This document shows positions 1-9,291 of a DNA stretch of 64,000 nt, one piece after another. Where the stretch lies: positions 4,104,324-4,168,323 of the forward strand of contig NZ_ALVU02000001.1 of NCBI RefSeq assembly GCF_000332075.2, given 5' to 3'. Origin of the DNA: Synechocystis sp. PCC 7509. Lineage in GTDB: Bacteria; Cyanobacteriota; Cyanobacteriia; Cyanobacteriales; Chroococcidiopsidaceae. The translations under genes and the position numbers were made by a program. The notes under the pieces are model-generated. The model had not been told where the DNA came from, ran no database searches, and saw only the letters and a program-made list of their open reading frames with translations. The number at the start of each line of letters is the position of its first letter. The first letter of the stretch is position 1.

Positions 1-1
1 C

Positions 2-2380
2 ACCGATACAAACGAATTGATCAGAACTATTAGAGTAGGAGATGAGCCGCAGAGCGTTGCCCTTGACCCTACAAACCAGTATGCCTATGTTGCCAATGCA
101 GCCAGCAATACGGTAACAGTAATTAGAATCATTAATCCTAACCCATCTACTTTTAACGCTGGTATAGACACGAGCGTTGGTATAAACGGACATATAAAGA
201 CTGGTGCAGAGCCGTTTAACATTGTATCTTCACCTAATGGCAAACGTATTTTTGTTGCCAACAGCAGTCAAGACACAATCACTGTTATCAATGCTACCAA
301 CCGCACGGTGATTGGCAATGTTAACTTGCGTAATAGTTTATGTAATATAGGGGGTACTACTCGTCACTTTCAGCCCCGTGGTCTGGCAGTAACCCAAAAC
401 AACACTAGACTATACGTCACCCGCTTTTTGTCGTTTACTAAAGCAAACGGTGTTCAGGGCAATGATCGTGGCGAGGAAGGAGTGGTATGTCGGTTGAACA
501 TCAACACCAACTCAACTAACATTGGTGACTACCTCCCAGCATCGGCAATTCGTATAGCCGCTAGCGACACTGGCTTTACTATTGATGCTAACAGCGATGG
601 AACGGCAGACCCCACCGCCGCTTATCCCAATCAACTTCAAAGCATAGTTATTCGCAACGGACACGCTTACCTGCCAAATATTGCCGCCTCTCCCTCTCGT
701 CCGCTCAGGTTCAACGTTGACACCCACGCCTTCGTGAACCGAATTGACGGCATCGGCGGTACTGAGTCTGACGGTGGAGCAATTAATATGCATCTAGGGG
801 CGCGCAATCCAGAATTAGGTAAGAAGAGGCTGTTTTTCGCCAACCCGTGGGCGATCGCTTTCACTAACCAGAATTTTGCTGGTAAAGCTTATGCAGTTTC
901 ATCGGGCAGCGATTTGCTGGTGAAGCTGAATGTTGCAAATAACGGCGTACTGAGCTTTACCACTGACGGCGACACAACCCGCTACATTGACTTGAACAAC
1001 CCGGCGGTTCTCAAGACCGCCGGGGCAAACGCTGGTAAGAACCCTCTTGGTATTGTCATCAACGATGCTGGTACAGTTGCCTACGTGATGAACTACATTT
1101 CCCATAACGTTTCGGTAGTTAATCTGAATGTTGATCGCGTCGCTAAGGTTATCCAGACCAGCGCTCTCCCAACACCAGGCTCGCGCGATGAAACTGTCGA
1201 GGTTGGGGGAGAAGTATTTTTCTCCTCCCGTGGCAACTTTGTTAGACCAGGGGGTACAAATGTGTCAACCCAAGAACGGCTTTCTTCCGAAGGGTGGCAG
1301 AGTTGCGCCAGTTGTCACTTTAACGGACTAACTGACGGTGTAGTGTGGCAGTTTGGTACTGGGCCACGCAAGTCAGTACCACTCAATGGCACTTTCAACC
1401 CAAATAATCCCAACGAACAGCGCATTCTAAACTACTCGGCAATCTTTGACGAGGTTCAAGATTTTGAAAATAATATTCGTAACGTTTCTGGGCCTGGGGG
1501 ATTAAACTTGCAAGGCTTGCCGCCACGGGCGTGTATTGAAACAACTCCTGTAGCAAGCAGTCCCAGCAATAACGATCCGAACCACGGTTTATTATTTGGT
1601 GACAATGGGAACATTAACATCTCACCTTGTGAGATTAATACGTTTTTGACCAAGCGGAATCTTGGGCGACAGCAACATAAAGTCCAGCTACCAGGTAGCA
1701 ATATCCAAGTGTCAGCCCTTGATGCCTTAAATCAGTGGGTGCGTTTAGCGGTTCGTACACCTAATCGACCACTGACAACACTTGAGCTGACCTTTGGCGG
1801 TGGTAATCCCGCAGGTGGTGTTAATGAATCTCAAGTCTTAGCTGGAAGGCAGTTGTTTCAATCCGCCAATTGCCTTGCTTGTCATAGTGGTGGGAAATGG
1901 AGTCGAAGCACGAAAAACTTTGGTTCGCCACCAGCAGTTGCTCAAGTTGCGATTGAAACCGATCCGAACGCGGCGGGAGTCCCACCAGATCCAAATGGCA
2001 CACAGTACCTATTTCAATTTCTGAGTAATATCAAATCGTTTAATCTCAATGTTCCTGGAGCAGGTAATCCCATAGCTGGTCAACCGCAGATTGGAGCCGT
2101 TGAGAAGGACACTAATAATAGAGATGCTTTAGGCTTAGACTACAATAACGACGGCAAAGGCGAAGGTTATAATATTCCATCGCTGCTAGGTATTCACTCT
2201 TTACCACCCTACTACCACAACGGTGCTTGTGAAACTCTAGCCTGTGTAGTTGCGGATATCGATCACCGCACCGCAGGGCTACCCGTTGGCGCAGCCGATC
2301 CCCTGGCAACGGCATCTGCTCGTAACAACCTTGTACGGTATTTAGAGTCAATAGACAAAAATACACCGCCACCAGCCTAA
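2..2380 (+). CDS. YVTN beta-propeller / di-heme c-type cytochrome (MauG/CcpA-like), 5'-truncated by window edge
   Basis: The reading frame is open from the first bases, so the start lies outside the window; the TTG at 17 is only the first possible start inside it. Counting from that TTG, residues 1-380 hold YVTN-type beta-propeller blades (for example AYVANAASNTVTVI and FVANSSQDTITVI). The C-terminal half carries two heme c attachment motifs, CASCH at 430-434 and CLACH at 619-623, and ends with an IPSLLGIHSLPPYYHNG stretch typical of di-heme peroxidases of the MauG/CcpA type. A secreted or periplasmic electron-transfer or oxidative role is likely, although the signal peptide cannot be seen. 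A terminator follows the stop directly. Substrate unknown. Confidence 0.85.
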   Translation, partial: TDTNELIRTIRVGDEPQSVALDPTNQYAYVANAASNTVTVIRIINPNPSTFNAGIDTSVGINGHIKTGAEPFNIVSSPNGKRIFVANSSQDTITVINATNRTVIGNVNLRNSLCNIGGTTRHFQPRGLAVTQNNTRLYVTRFLSFTKANGVQGNDRGEEGVVCRLNINTNSTNIGDYLPASAIRIAASDTGFTIDANSDGTADPTAAYPNQLQSIVIRNGHAYLPNIAASPSRPLRFNVDTHAFVNRIDGIGGTESDGGAINMHLGARNPELGKKRLFFANPWAIAFTNQNFAGKAYAVSSGSDLLVKLNVANNGVLSFTTDGDTTRYIDLNNPAVLKTAGANAGKNPLGIVINDAGTVAYVMNYISHNVSVVNLNVDRVAKVIQTSALPTPGSRDETVEVGGEVFFSSRGNFVRPGGTNVSTQERLSSEGWQSCASCHFNGLTDGVVWQFGTGPRKSVPLNGTFNPNNPNEQRILNYSAIFDEVQDFENNIRNVSGPGGLNLQGLPPRACIETTPVASSPSNNDPNHGLLFGDNGNINISPCEINTFLTKRNLGRQQHKVQLPGSNIQVSALDALNQWVRLAVRTPNRPLTTLELTFGGGNPAGGVNESQVLAGRQLFQSANCLACHSGGKWSRSTKNFGSPPAVAQVAIETDPNAAGVPPDPNGTQYLFQFLSNIKSFNLNVPGAGNPIAGQPQIGAVEKDTNNRDALGLDYNNDGKGEGYNIPSLLGIHSLPPYYHNGACETLACVVADIDHRTAGLPVGAADPLATASARNNLVRYLESIDKNTPPPA

Positions 2381-2397
2381 GTTAATTTAGAACAAAC

Positions 2398-2424
2398 AAA
2401 AGCGGGCTATATAGCCCGCTTTTC
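2398..2424 (+). terminator. Rho-independent terminator after the cytochrome gene
   Basis: A perfect 20-base palindrome (AGCGGGCTAT/ATAGCCCGCT, 2401-2420) lies 20 bases after the stop codon and is flanked by an A run before and a T run after, so it could work in both directions. Confidence 0.85.
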
Positions 2425-2834
2425 AATTAGGCGTTAGTAGTAAAAATAATATCTACAGTTACTTTAGCTAATTCACCGGGTAGAGTCGAGGGGGAGGCTG
2501 ATGTCACAAATATTTGACACCAAAATATCGGGAATATATCGAGCAGTCCCAAAGTACCAAAAGTGTTTGTCACCTTTTGTCACTGTCCGAATGAACCCTT
2601 ACGGAGAGCTAATTTCAGCCTTTGAACTAGAGCTTTTAATTTTATTAGTAAAAAATCGATAAGTAGCTCATTGGGCAAAGATTTGGTAATTCAGAAATGA
2701 TTAAAGTTTTTGGAGTCTGACAGAGGAGGGCTAATAGTGAAGTTCAATAGCAGCTAGTATAAAATACTCATGTAGCCAAGCTTGAGGTGTTAGAGCGATC
2801 GCAGTTGTTACCCTAAAATCAAAAACAAACTCTA
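2425..2834. other. 410-bp intergenic region with TTTGTCAC-type repeats
   Basis: I see no credible gene. Between 2503 and 2583 there is a cluster of related short sequences: GTCACAAATATTTGACAC (near-palindromic), then TTTGTCAC at 2566 and again at 2576. A HIP1 site lies near 2797, followed by ACCCTAAAATCAA just before the next gene; that last word also occurs ahead of the gene at 58835. Confidence 0.5.
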
Positions 2835-3713
2835 ATGAAATATTATATTGTCGATGTGTTTGCCCAGGAAAAATATAATGGCAATCAATTAGCCGTATTT
2901 GTAGATGCTGGAAGTCTAACCAGTCACCAAATGCAACGTATAACCAAAGAAATCAACTATTCTGAAACAACTTTTATTACTAATAACCAAAGCCGCGAGG
3001 GTGGCTACGACGTTCGGATTTTTACCCCAGCGCAAGAACTTCCTTTTGCTGGTCATCCGACTTTAGGGACTGCATACATCATTCAACAAGAGATTGTTAA
3101 GCAACCTGTGGAAAAAGTTACCTTAAACCTAAAAGTTGGGCAAATACCTGTAAGTCTGCATTACTCCGATAATTCTGTAGACTTGCTGTGGATGCAGCAA
3201 AAACCGCCGATTTTTGGACAGAAATTTGATAAAGAGGCGATCGCACAAGTATTAAATTTACCCATAAACGATATAGATAGTAACTTCCCGATTCAAGAAG
3301 TTTCTACAGGCTTACCAATTATAATCGTGCCTTTAAAAACCTTAGCCGCCGTTAAAAAAGCCAAGGTAAATCTAGAACTGTATTTTGAATTGATTAGTAA
3401 TACGGAAGCTAAGGCAATTTTGATATTTTGCCCAGAAACCTATCATCAAGAAAATAATCTAAACGTGCGTGTATTCTGCGATTACTTCGGTGTTCCCGAA
3501 GATCCAGCGACAGGAAGCGCTAATGGTTGTTTGGCTGGATATTTAGCGAATTATGCTTATTTTGATGCGGATTCTATTGATATTCGCGTCGAGCAAGGTT
3601 ATGAAATTGGTAGAGATTCACTTTTATTGTTAAAAGCTCAAAAAACAAACGCAGACATTGATGTTTTTGTTGGCGGTAAAGTAATTATGGTAGCTAAAGG
3701 GGAATTTGTCTAA
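2835..3713 (+). CDS. PhzF-family isomerase/epimerase-like protein
   Basis: The 292-residue product has the full length of the PhzF family (two-lobed diaminopimelate-epimerase fold). Visible signatures are NGNQLAVF near residues 15-22, NYSETTFI with the family's catalytic glutamate at E44, PFAGHPTLGTA near 70-80, and DPATGSANGCLAGYL in the C-terminal lobe. Most members outside phenazine operons are isomerases of unknown substrate, and there are no phenazine genes here, so the phz name should not be used. The ATG start is unambiguous. The next gene starts at or just after this stop, so the two are probably co-transcribed. Confidence 0.88.
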   Translation: MKYYIVDVFAQEKYNGNQLAVFVDAGSLTSHQMQRITKEINYSETTFITNNQSREGGYDVRIFTPAQELPFAGHPTLGTAYIIQQEIVKQPVEKVTLNLKVGQIPVSLHYSDNSVDLLWMQQKPPIFGQKFDKEAIAQVLNLPINDIDSNFPIQEVSTGLPIIIVPLKTLAAVKKAKVNLELYFELISNTEAKAILIFCPETYHQENNLNVRVFCDYFGVPEDPATGSANGCLAGYLANYAYFDADSIDIRVEQGYEIGRDSLLLLKAQKTNADIDVFVGGKVIMVAKGEFV

Positions 3714-3717
3714 AAAC

Positions 3718-4557
3718 GTGGATCTCAAGCAACGTTTATACGATCATCTTATTCAACTGGTAAGGGAGCGCGATCCTTACTTCTCTACGGCTGGGCATTT
3801 TTTCGTTCAGCAATACATCTTGCAACAATTGCAACAGTGGGGAAGGGTGGAAATTCACGAGTTTCAGGTAAATGGACGCACTCATAAAAACCTAATTCTG
3901 CATTTACCCGCCGCTAATGGGAACAACAAGCCACCGATTTTAATTGGCGCACACTATGACGGCGTACCGGGAACTCCAGGCGCAGATGACAACGCGACAG
4001 GGGTTGCAGCTTTATTAGAATTAGCAAGAATCTTTGCAACCCAACCAATTAAGTACCCGCTTCAGCTAGTTGCTTTTGATATGGAAGAATACGGCTTATT
4101 GGGTAGTATTGATTACGCCACTAAATTGCACAGCCAACAGCAACCATTACGATTGATGATTTCTCTAGAAATGCTGGGTTATTGCGACTCTGCTCTCGGT
4201 TCGCAGCGCTATCCGTCGCCTTTAGAGAAGATTTACCCAAATACGGGAGATTTTATTGCTTTAATTGGTAATTTACCAACAATTCCCGACTTACTCAGCT
4301 TAAGTGGGAATATACGTAAACACGGTACAAATTGTCAATGGCTACCTGCACCTAATCGCGGTCTAATTGTTCCACAGACACGCTGGAGCGATCACTCGCC
4401 CTTTTGGGATCGAGGTTATAAAGCAATTATGGTAACGGATACCGCCATGCTGAGAAATCCTCATTATCATCAAGAAAGCGATCGCATTGAAACTTTAGAT
4501 TTAGACTTTTTTACTGGAGTTTGCAACAGTTTAGCTCAAGCCATACCCTTGTTATAA
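3718..4557 (+). CDS. M28-family zinc peptidase (aminopeptidase-like)
   Basis: Predicted di-zinc exopeptidase. HYDGVPGTPGADDNATG gives the H-x-D and D metal ligands, MEEYGLLGS holds the catalytic and metal-binding glutamates, and a C-terminal HYHQESD supplies the last histidine. I place the start at GTG 3718, which gives MDLKQRLYDHL, right after the phzF-like stop; a TTG at 3706 overlapping that gene by 8 bases is the alternative. No signal peptide is visible, so it is probably cytoplasmic. Its 3' end overlaps the convergent metallopeptidase gene by 6 bases. The substrate cannot be told from the sequence. Confidence 0.87.
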   Translation: MDLKQRLYDHLIQLVRERDPYFSTAGHFFVQQYILQQLQQWGRVEIHEFQVNGRTHKNLILHLPAANGNNKPPILIGAHYDGVPGTPGADDNATGVAALLELARIFATQPIKYPLQLVAFDMEEYGLLGSIDYATKLHSQQQPLRLMISLEMLGYCDSALGSQRYPSPLEKIYPNTGDFIALIGNLPTIPDLLSLSGNIRKHGTNCQWLPAPNRGLIVPQTRWSDHSPFWDRGYKAIMVTDTAMLRNPHYHQESDRIETLDLDFFTGVCNSLAQAIPLL

Positions 4558-5400
4558 TTTAGCGGTTTTAAAAGTGTTGCATTGCTCTACATCTCCCGTT
4601 TGGATTCCCTGTTTAAACCAGCGCACTCTTTGAGCAGAGCTACCATGAGTAAAGGATTCTGGGACTACATAACCTTTAGATTGACTTTGCAGGCGATCGT
4701 CCCCAATGCTACTAGCAGCATTTAACGCTTCTTCTATATCCCCTGCTTCTAAAACTTGGCGCGAATTTTGGGCTTTATTTGCCCAAATCCCGGCAAAACA
4801 ATCAGCTTGCAACTCTAATCTCACAGAAAGTTGATTTGCTTCAACTTCACTAACTCGACTTTGCAAAGAGCGGACTTTATCAGATATTCCCATAAGGTTT
4901 TGTACATGATGTCCAACTTCATGAGCAATTACATAAGCTTGAGCAAAATCTCCTGGTGCTTGCAGACGCTCTTGCAAATCTCGGTAAAAACTTAAATCTA
5001 TATACAATTTTTGGTCAGCAGGACAATAAAAAGGGCCAACCGCCGCTTGAGCAAAACCACAAGCTGATTCTACTCTATCGGAAAACAGCACTAAAGTAGG
5101 CTCTACATAGTTTGCCCCCATCTCTTTAAATAACGGTTTCCAAGTATCTTCAGTGTCTGCTAAAACTACCGAAACAAAGTCTGCAAGGCGATCGCTTTCG
5201 GGGGAAGTTTCCCTATTTACAGCAGTGGGATTATCATTAGTAGGTGCGACTTGCTCCAAAATTGCCGGATCTACACCTAAAAACATAGCAATTAGCGACA
5301 ACACAAGAAATCCAATCCCGCCGCCGACTACGGGACCCGAAACCCCCACACCGCGACGATCTTCAACATTGCTACTTCTTCGCCCAAATTCCCAACGCAT
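4552..5400 (-). CDS. YpfJ-type neutral zinc metallopeptidase, membrane-anchored
   Basis: 282 residues. After a short basic N-terminus (MRWEFGRRSSN) there is one membrane segment at about residues 27-43. The zincin motif HEVGHH lies at 160-165, and a downstream ELQADCFAGIW supplies the third zinc ligand, the arrangement of the YpfJ/putative neutral zinc metallopeptidase family. The catalytic domain is expected outside the cytoplasm. Family members are widespread, but substrates are unknown. The gene is divergent from the GH31 gene and convergent with the M28 gene. Confidence 0.88.
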   Translation of the reverse strand: MRWEFGRRSSNVEDRRGVGVSGPVVGGGIGFLVLSLIAMFLGVDPAILEQVAPTNDNPTAVNRETSPESDRLADFVSVVLADTEDTWKPLFKEMGANYVEPTLVLFSDRVESACGFAQAAVGPFYCPADQKLYIDLSFYRDLQERLQAPGDFAQAYVIAHEVGHHVQNLMGISDKVRSLQSRVSEVEANQLSVRLELQADCFAGIWANKAQNSRQVLEAGDIEEALNAASSIGDDRLQSQSKGYVVPESFTHGSSAQRVRWFKQGIQTGDVEQCNTFKTAKL

Positions 5401-5598
5401 GGCAACTTCCCCCTTGACTTTAATTGCAAGTTTGATTTAATACTACTAAAACTCGCAACCTACTTGAGTCTTATTTGTTTGCTTTTGAGCGGTACGCACA
5501 GCGACAGATTTTAGCAACTTCTAGCGCTGGAATGATTTTAATTTGTTGCAGGTTTGAAAAAATAGTCTTGCTTAAGGCTTTAAATAATAAACGCAGAT

Positions 5599-7941
5599 AT
5601 GCCGCAGTATTTTGGACAGTTAGGGACAGTTGAACAACCTTGGTCAATTCTTGGCGCTGTAGAAACTATCAAAAAAGAGCGCACTTCTATACAATTACAC
5701 TTTGATAGTGCTTGCCTAATTATTACAATACTTGCAGCAAACTTAATTCGCGTCCGCCTAGCACCAAAAAGCGACTTTATGCCCCGTCGGGATTGGGCTG
5801 TAACAATAGACGATAGCGAATTTGCAATTGTACCGTTCGATCTCGTCGAAAATGACGAAGTTATCGAAATTACTACCGAATTAATTAAAGTTAGAGTTAA
5901 CAAAAATCCTTGTCAGGTTAGTTGTTATGACTTGTGCGATCGCCCTTTTGCTCAAGATATTACTCCTATGGGCTGGCGCTCTGGCGGTGTAGCAGCATGG
6001 AAAAAAATTGAAGAAAACGAACATTTTTATGGTTTTGGCGAACGTACAGGCTTATTAGACAAGCTCTCCGAGCGTAAAACCAACTGGACAGTAGACGCTT
6101 TGGATTACGGATCGCTTAGTGATGAGATGTACCAGGCAATTCCATTTTTTATAGCATTGCGTCCTGAAGTTGCTTACGGAATCTTTTTTAATACTACTTT
6201 TTGGAGTCAGTTTGATATCGGTGCAGAACAACCGGGAGTTTTGCGAATGGAAACGCGGGGACAAGAACTAGACTATTACATTATTTATGGCGCAGAACCC
6301 GCCCAAATTTTAAACACCTACACTCAACTTACAGGCAGAATGCCAATGCCGCCAAAATGGGCGCTAGGCTATCATCAATGTCGCTGGAGTTACGAATCGG
6401 AAACAGTGGTACGCCAAATAGCTAAAGAGTTTCGCGATCGCCGCATACCTTGCGATGTAATCCATCTCGATATCGACTATATGAACGGCTATCGCGTGTT
6501 TACCTGGAGTCCCAAACGCTTCCCTAATCCCGCCCAATTAGTCGGAGATTTGGCAAAAGATGGCTTTAAAACCGTAACAATTATCGATCCAGGGGTTAAA
6601 TACGAACCCGAAGCCGATTATCACGTATTTGATAGCGGAGTAGCTAAAGATTACTTTGTCCGCAAAGCTGACGGACAATTATTTCACGGTTATGTCTGGC
6701 CCGAAAAGTCTGTTTTTCCCGATTTTATGCGCTCCGATGTGCGTCAGTGGTGGGGTGACTTGCACCAAAACCTTACTAATATCGGCGTAGCAGGAATTTG
6801 GAACGATATGAACGAACCTACCATAAGCGATCGCCCGTTTTCTGAACCAGGAGAAAAAATCTATTTTCCTTTAGATACACCCCAAGGATCAAAAGACATT
6901 GCAACACACGCCGAAGTCCATAACCTGTACGGTTTAAACATGGCTAAAGCAAGCTATGAAGGTTTAGAAAAACACCGTCCTAATGAGAGAAGTTTTGTAT
7001 TAACGAGATCGGGCTATGCTGGGGTGCAACGTTGGTCATCGGTATGGATGGGTGATAATCAATCATTGTGGGAACACTTAGAGATGTCTTTACCCATGTT
7101 GTGCAATATGGGCTTATCGGGTGTTGCTTTTGTCGGCTGCGATATTGGCGGTTTTGCGGGAAATGCAACGGCGGAATTATTTGCGCGGTGGATGCAGGTA
7201 GGAATGCTTTACCCCTTTATGCGGGGACATTCGGCGCTGTCTACATCTCAACACGAACCTTGGGCTTTTGGACTTCGCACTGAAAACATTTGCCGCACAT
7301 ACATCAATCTGCGTTACCAATTACTACCCTATTTCTACACGCTATTTTGGCAAGCCGCAACCACAGGAGCGCCGATTTTACGCCCACTTTTGTACCATTT
7401 TCCCAATGATTCAAAAACCTACGAACTATACGATCAAGTCATGCTAGGCGATTCTATTATGGCTGCTCCCATTTATCGCCCAGGAGTCGAACATCGGGCG
7501 GTTTATTTGCCCCAAGGTACTTGGTTTGATTGGTGGACGGGGGAAGTTTACAAAGGAGAATGTCATATTTTGGCACACGCACCTTTAGAAACAATGCCTT
7601 TGTATGTCTGCGCGGGGGCAATTATTCCCCTGCAACCAGTGATGCAGTATGTAGATGAAAAACCCCTTGATTCTTTAACCTTACGGATTTATCCAGGAAA
7701 CGGGGAATTTACACTTTATGAAGACGATGGACATAGTTTTGCTTATAAAAACGGCGAATTTGCAACTACAACTATTCGCGTATACGAAGAAGAACAGCAA
7801 TATATAGTAGAAATAAGCGATCGCGTTGGCAATTGGCAACCCACAACACGAGAAATAATTGTTGAATTAGTAGGTATTGGTCAAGAAAGTTTTATTGATA
7901 ATGGTACAGCGCGGAGTTTGCGCTTTGATAGAGTGAAATAG
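5599..7941 (+). CDS. Alpha-glucosidase, glycoside hydrolase family 31
   Basis: 780 residues, normal for GH31: N-terminal beta-sandwich, central TIM barrel and C-terminal beta domains. The catalytic nucleophile is D403 in GIWNDMNEP and the acid/base is D486 in WMGDNQS; MRGHSALSTSQHEPWAFG is also a family signature. It hydrolyses terminal alpha-linked glucose from oligosaccharides. No signal peptide is seen, which suggests an intracellular role in storage-glucan breakdown together with the GH65 and debranching enzymes further on. The stop is followed at once by a HIP1 site. A deleted second copy of the 3' end lies at 11901-12094. Confidence 0.95.
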   Translation: MPQYFGQLGTVEQPWSILGAVETIKKERTSIQLHFDSACLIITILAANLIRVRLAPKSDFMPRRDWAVTIDDSEFAIVPFDLVENDEVIEITTELIKVRVNKNPCQVSCYDLCDRPFAQDITPMGWRSGGVAAWKKIEENEHFYGFGERTGLLDKLSERKTNWTVDALDYGSLSDEMYQAIPFFIALRPEVAYGIFFNTTFWSQFDIGAEQPGVLRMETRGQELDYYIIYGAEPAQILNTYTQLTGRMPMPPKWALGYHQCRWSYESETVVRQIAKEFRDRRIPCDVIHLDIDYMNGYRVFTWSPKRFPNPAQLVGDLAKDGFKTVTIIDPGVKYEPEADYHVFDSGVAKDYFVRKADGQLFHGYVWPEKSVFPDFMRSDVRQWWGDLHQNLTNIGVAGIWNDMNEPTISDRPFSEPGEKIYFPLDTPQGSKDIATHAEVHNLYGLNMAKASYEGLEKHRPNERSFVLTRSGYAGVQRWSSVWMGDNQSLWEHLEMSLPMLCNMGLSGVAFVGCDIGGFAGNATAELFARWMQVGMLYPFMRGHSALSTSQHEPWAFGLRTENICRTYINLRYQLLPYFYTLFWQAATTGAPILRPLLYHFPNDSKTYELYDQVMLGDSIMAAPIYRPGVEHRAVYLPQGTWFDWWTGEVYKGECHILAHAPLETMPLYVCAGAIIPLQPVMQYVDEKPLDSLTLRIYPGNGEFTLYEDDGHSFAYKNGEFATTTIRVYEEEQQYIVEISDRVGNWQPTTREIIVELVGIGQESFIDNGTARSLRFDRVK

Positions 7942-7979
7942 GCGATCGCTTTGTCTATTGCAAATTAGTTTAAAAAAGT

Positions 7980-8759
7980 ATGGATCAAGCTTCTATGAAG
8001 GATGTCCCTAAAAATATGCGAAGAACAGGGATGCTCCTTTTTCGAGATGCATTTATAGAATCATTACACGGCGAAAAGCTAATGTGTGTTGTACATCTAG
8101 CTCATGCAGCAGAAATTTTGCTGAAAGCTCGCATAGCGCAAGAACATCCGCTCTTAATTTTTTCAAAACTGCCTAAGCCTAATGATGATACTCTGACACT
8201 GATTGATTTGCTAGAAAGCGGTCGCACTCTATCTTATGAAGAATTACCTGACCAGTTATGGGCAACTACAGGAATTAAAATTGAGCCAGATATTCTTACT
8301 CAACACCGCAAATTTGGTAAGCTAAGAAATCAAATCGTTCACTTTTCGATGGCAAATGCTAACACGCTAGACGTGTTAGCAATACGTTATTCACTGGAAG
8401 TGTTAGATCCTTTAGTAGAAAGCTTTTGGGGGAAGTCAGTAATTGATTTCATAACAAAAGATCCCCATGATTATTACGCTATGTTTGTAGGCTCTGGACA
8501 ACTCGAAGACTTAATCAGGAAAGTCTCTACAATAGATCAACGGTTAAGACGATTGTTGGGGGATGCGAGTAAAGAAGCTTGGGAGAGACTGAATACACAT
8601 CTTGAAGAAAGCAAAATGTTGGATAGAGCTAGAACTGATGAAGATTGGGAAGCTTTGGCAGTTTGGGAGGAATCACAGGCTGATCCTATTAAAGAGGAAC
8701 AGTACAAACAGCAAATGGAAGAAATGGTTAGCTGGCAAATTTTTCTTAATTCTTTTTAG
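7980..8759 (+). CDS. HEPN-like protein of unknown function
   Basis: 259 residues, not confidently recognised. An alpha-helical N-terminal part contains VVHLAHAAEILLKARI and then RNQIVH at 116-121, an R-x4-H motif like the active site of HEPN ribonucleases. The C-terminal half is acidic and helical (EDWEALAVWEESQADP) with no known motif. HEPN proteins usually act in toxin-antitoxin or defence systems, which fits the neighbourhood, but no partner nucleotidyltransferase (MNT) is adjacent. It begins 38 bases after the GH31 stop, at the left edge of the toxin-antitoxin island. The fold is an inference from the motif and helicity. Confidence 0.55.
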   Translation: MDQASMKDVPKNMRRTGMLLFRDAFIESLHGEKLMCVVHLAHAAEILLKARIAQEHPLLIFSKLPKPNDDTLTLIDLLESGRTLSYEELPDQLWATTGIKIEPDILTQHRKFGKLRNQIVHFSMANANTLDVLAIRYSLEVLDPLVESFWGKSVIDFITKDPHDYYAMFVGSGQLEDLIRKVSTIDQRLRRLLGDASKEAWERLNTHLEESKMLDRARTDEDWEALAVWEESQADPIKEEQYKQQMEEMVSWQIFLNSF

Positions 8760-9072
8760 TTAGCTCACCAAATTTAATGTGTATCTTGAACAGTAGCTTG
8801 TCAATGTGGAACGGTAAAACAGTACATAACTGTAATATAGGACAAAAGTTATTGTCAGCGCTGCTAAAGTTTTCTACCGTAACTAATTTGCTCTGTCAAT
8901 TTACATACTTTCTGGGATGAAGCGCGATCGCATTTATTCCCCAAATACACAGGAATGCGATCGCACTGGCTGAATCTACAGGAATAAGCGATCGCTCCCA
9001 ACTTCACCAAACTCAGGTTAAGCTAGGAAAGCTTACAATCATTAGAAAATAAACTCGCACTCGTTTAGACTA
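8760..9072. repeat. Intergenic region with a HIP1-bounded repeat array (3 sites)
   Basis: HIP1 octamers at 8924, 8957 and 8988 bound two units. The first has the A-type core (ATTTATTCC...ACAGGAAT) and the second a B-variant (ACTGGCTGAATC...AGGAATAA). The same units recur at 13.3, 13.8, 14.6 and 15.35 kb. There is no gene in the rest of this gap. Confidence 0.8.
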
Positions 9073-9291
9073 ATGACATTACAAGAACTGCAAAAACAAG
9101 CACTGCAATTACCAACTAGCGATCGCTGGCAATTGGTTCAAACTCTTTTAGAGTCTTTAAAGCGCGACAGCCTAACAGCAAAACATGGAAATTTGTCTCG
9201 GCTTCGAGGGATTGCCAAAGGTTCGGGAACAGTGGATAACTCTAATTCTAAAGAGGATTATACTAGCTACCTAATTGAGAAGTATCAGTAA
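9073..9291 (+). CDS. Putative type II antitoxin, partner of the PIN toxin
   Basis: A 72-residue protein with a helical start (TLQELQKQALQLPTSDRWQLVQTLLESL) and a flexible C-terminal tail ending DYTSYLIEKY, the layout of small cyanobacterial antitoxins that precede PIN-domain toxins. The TAATG junction overlaps the toxin start by one base, so translation is probably coupled. Expected to bind and neutralise the toxin and repress the pair. The family assignment rests on size, layout and partner rather than a strong motif. Confidence 0.7.
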   Translation: MTLQELQKQALQLPTSDRWQLVQTLLESLKRDSLTAKHGNLSRLRGIAKGSGTVDNSNSKEDYTSYLIEKYQ

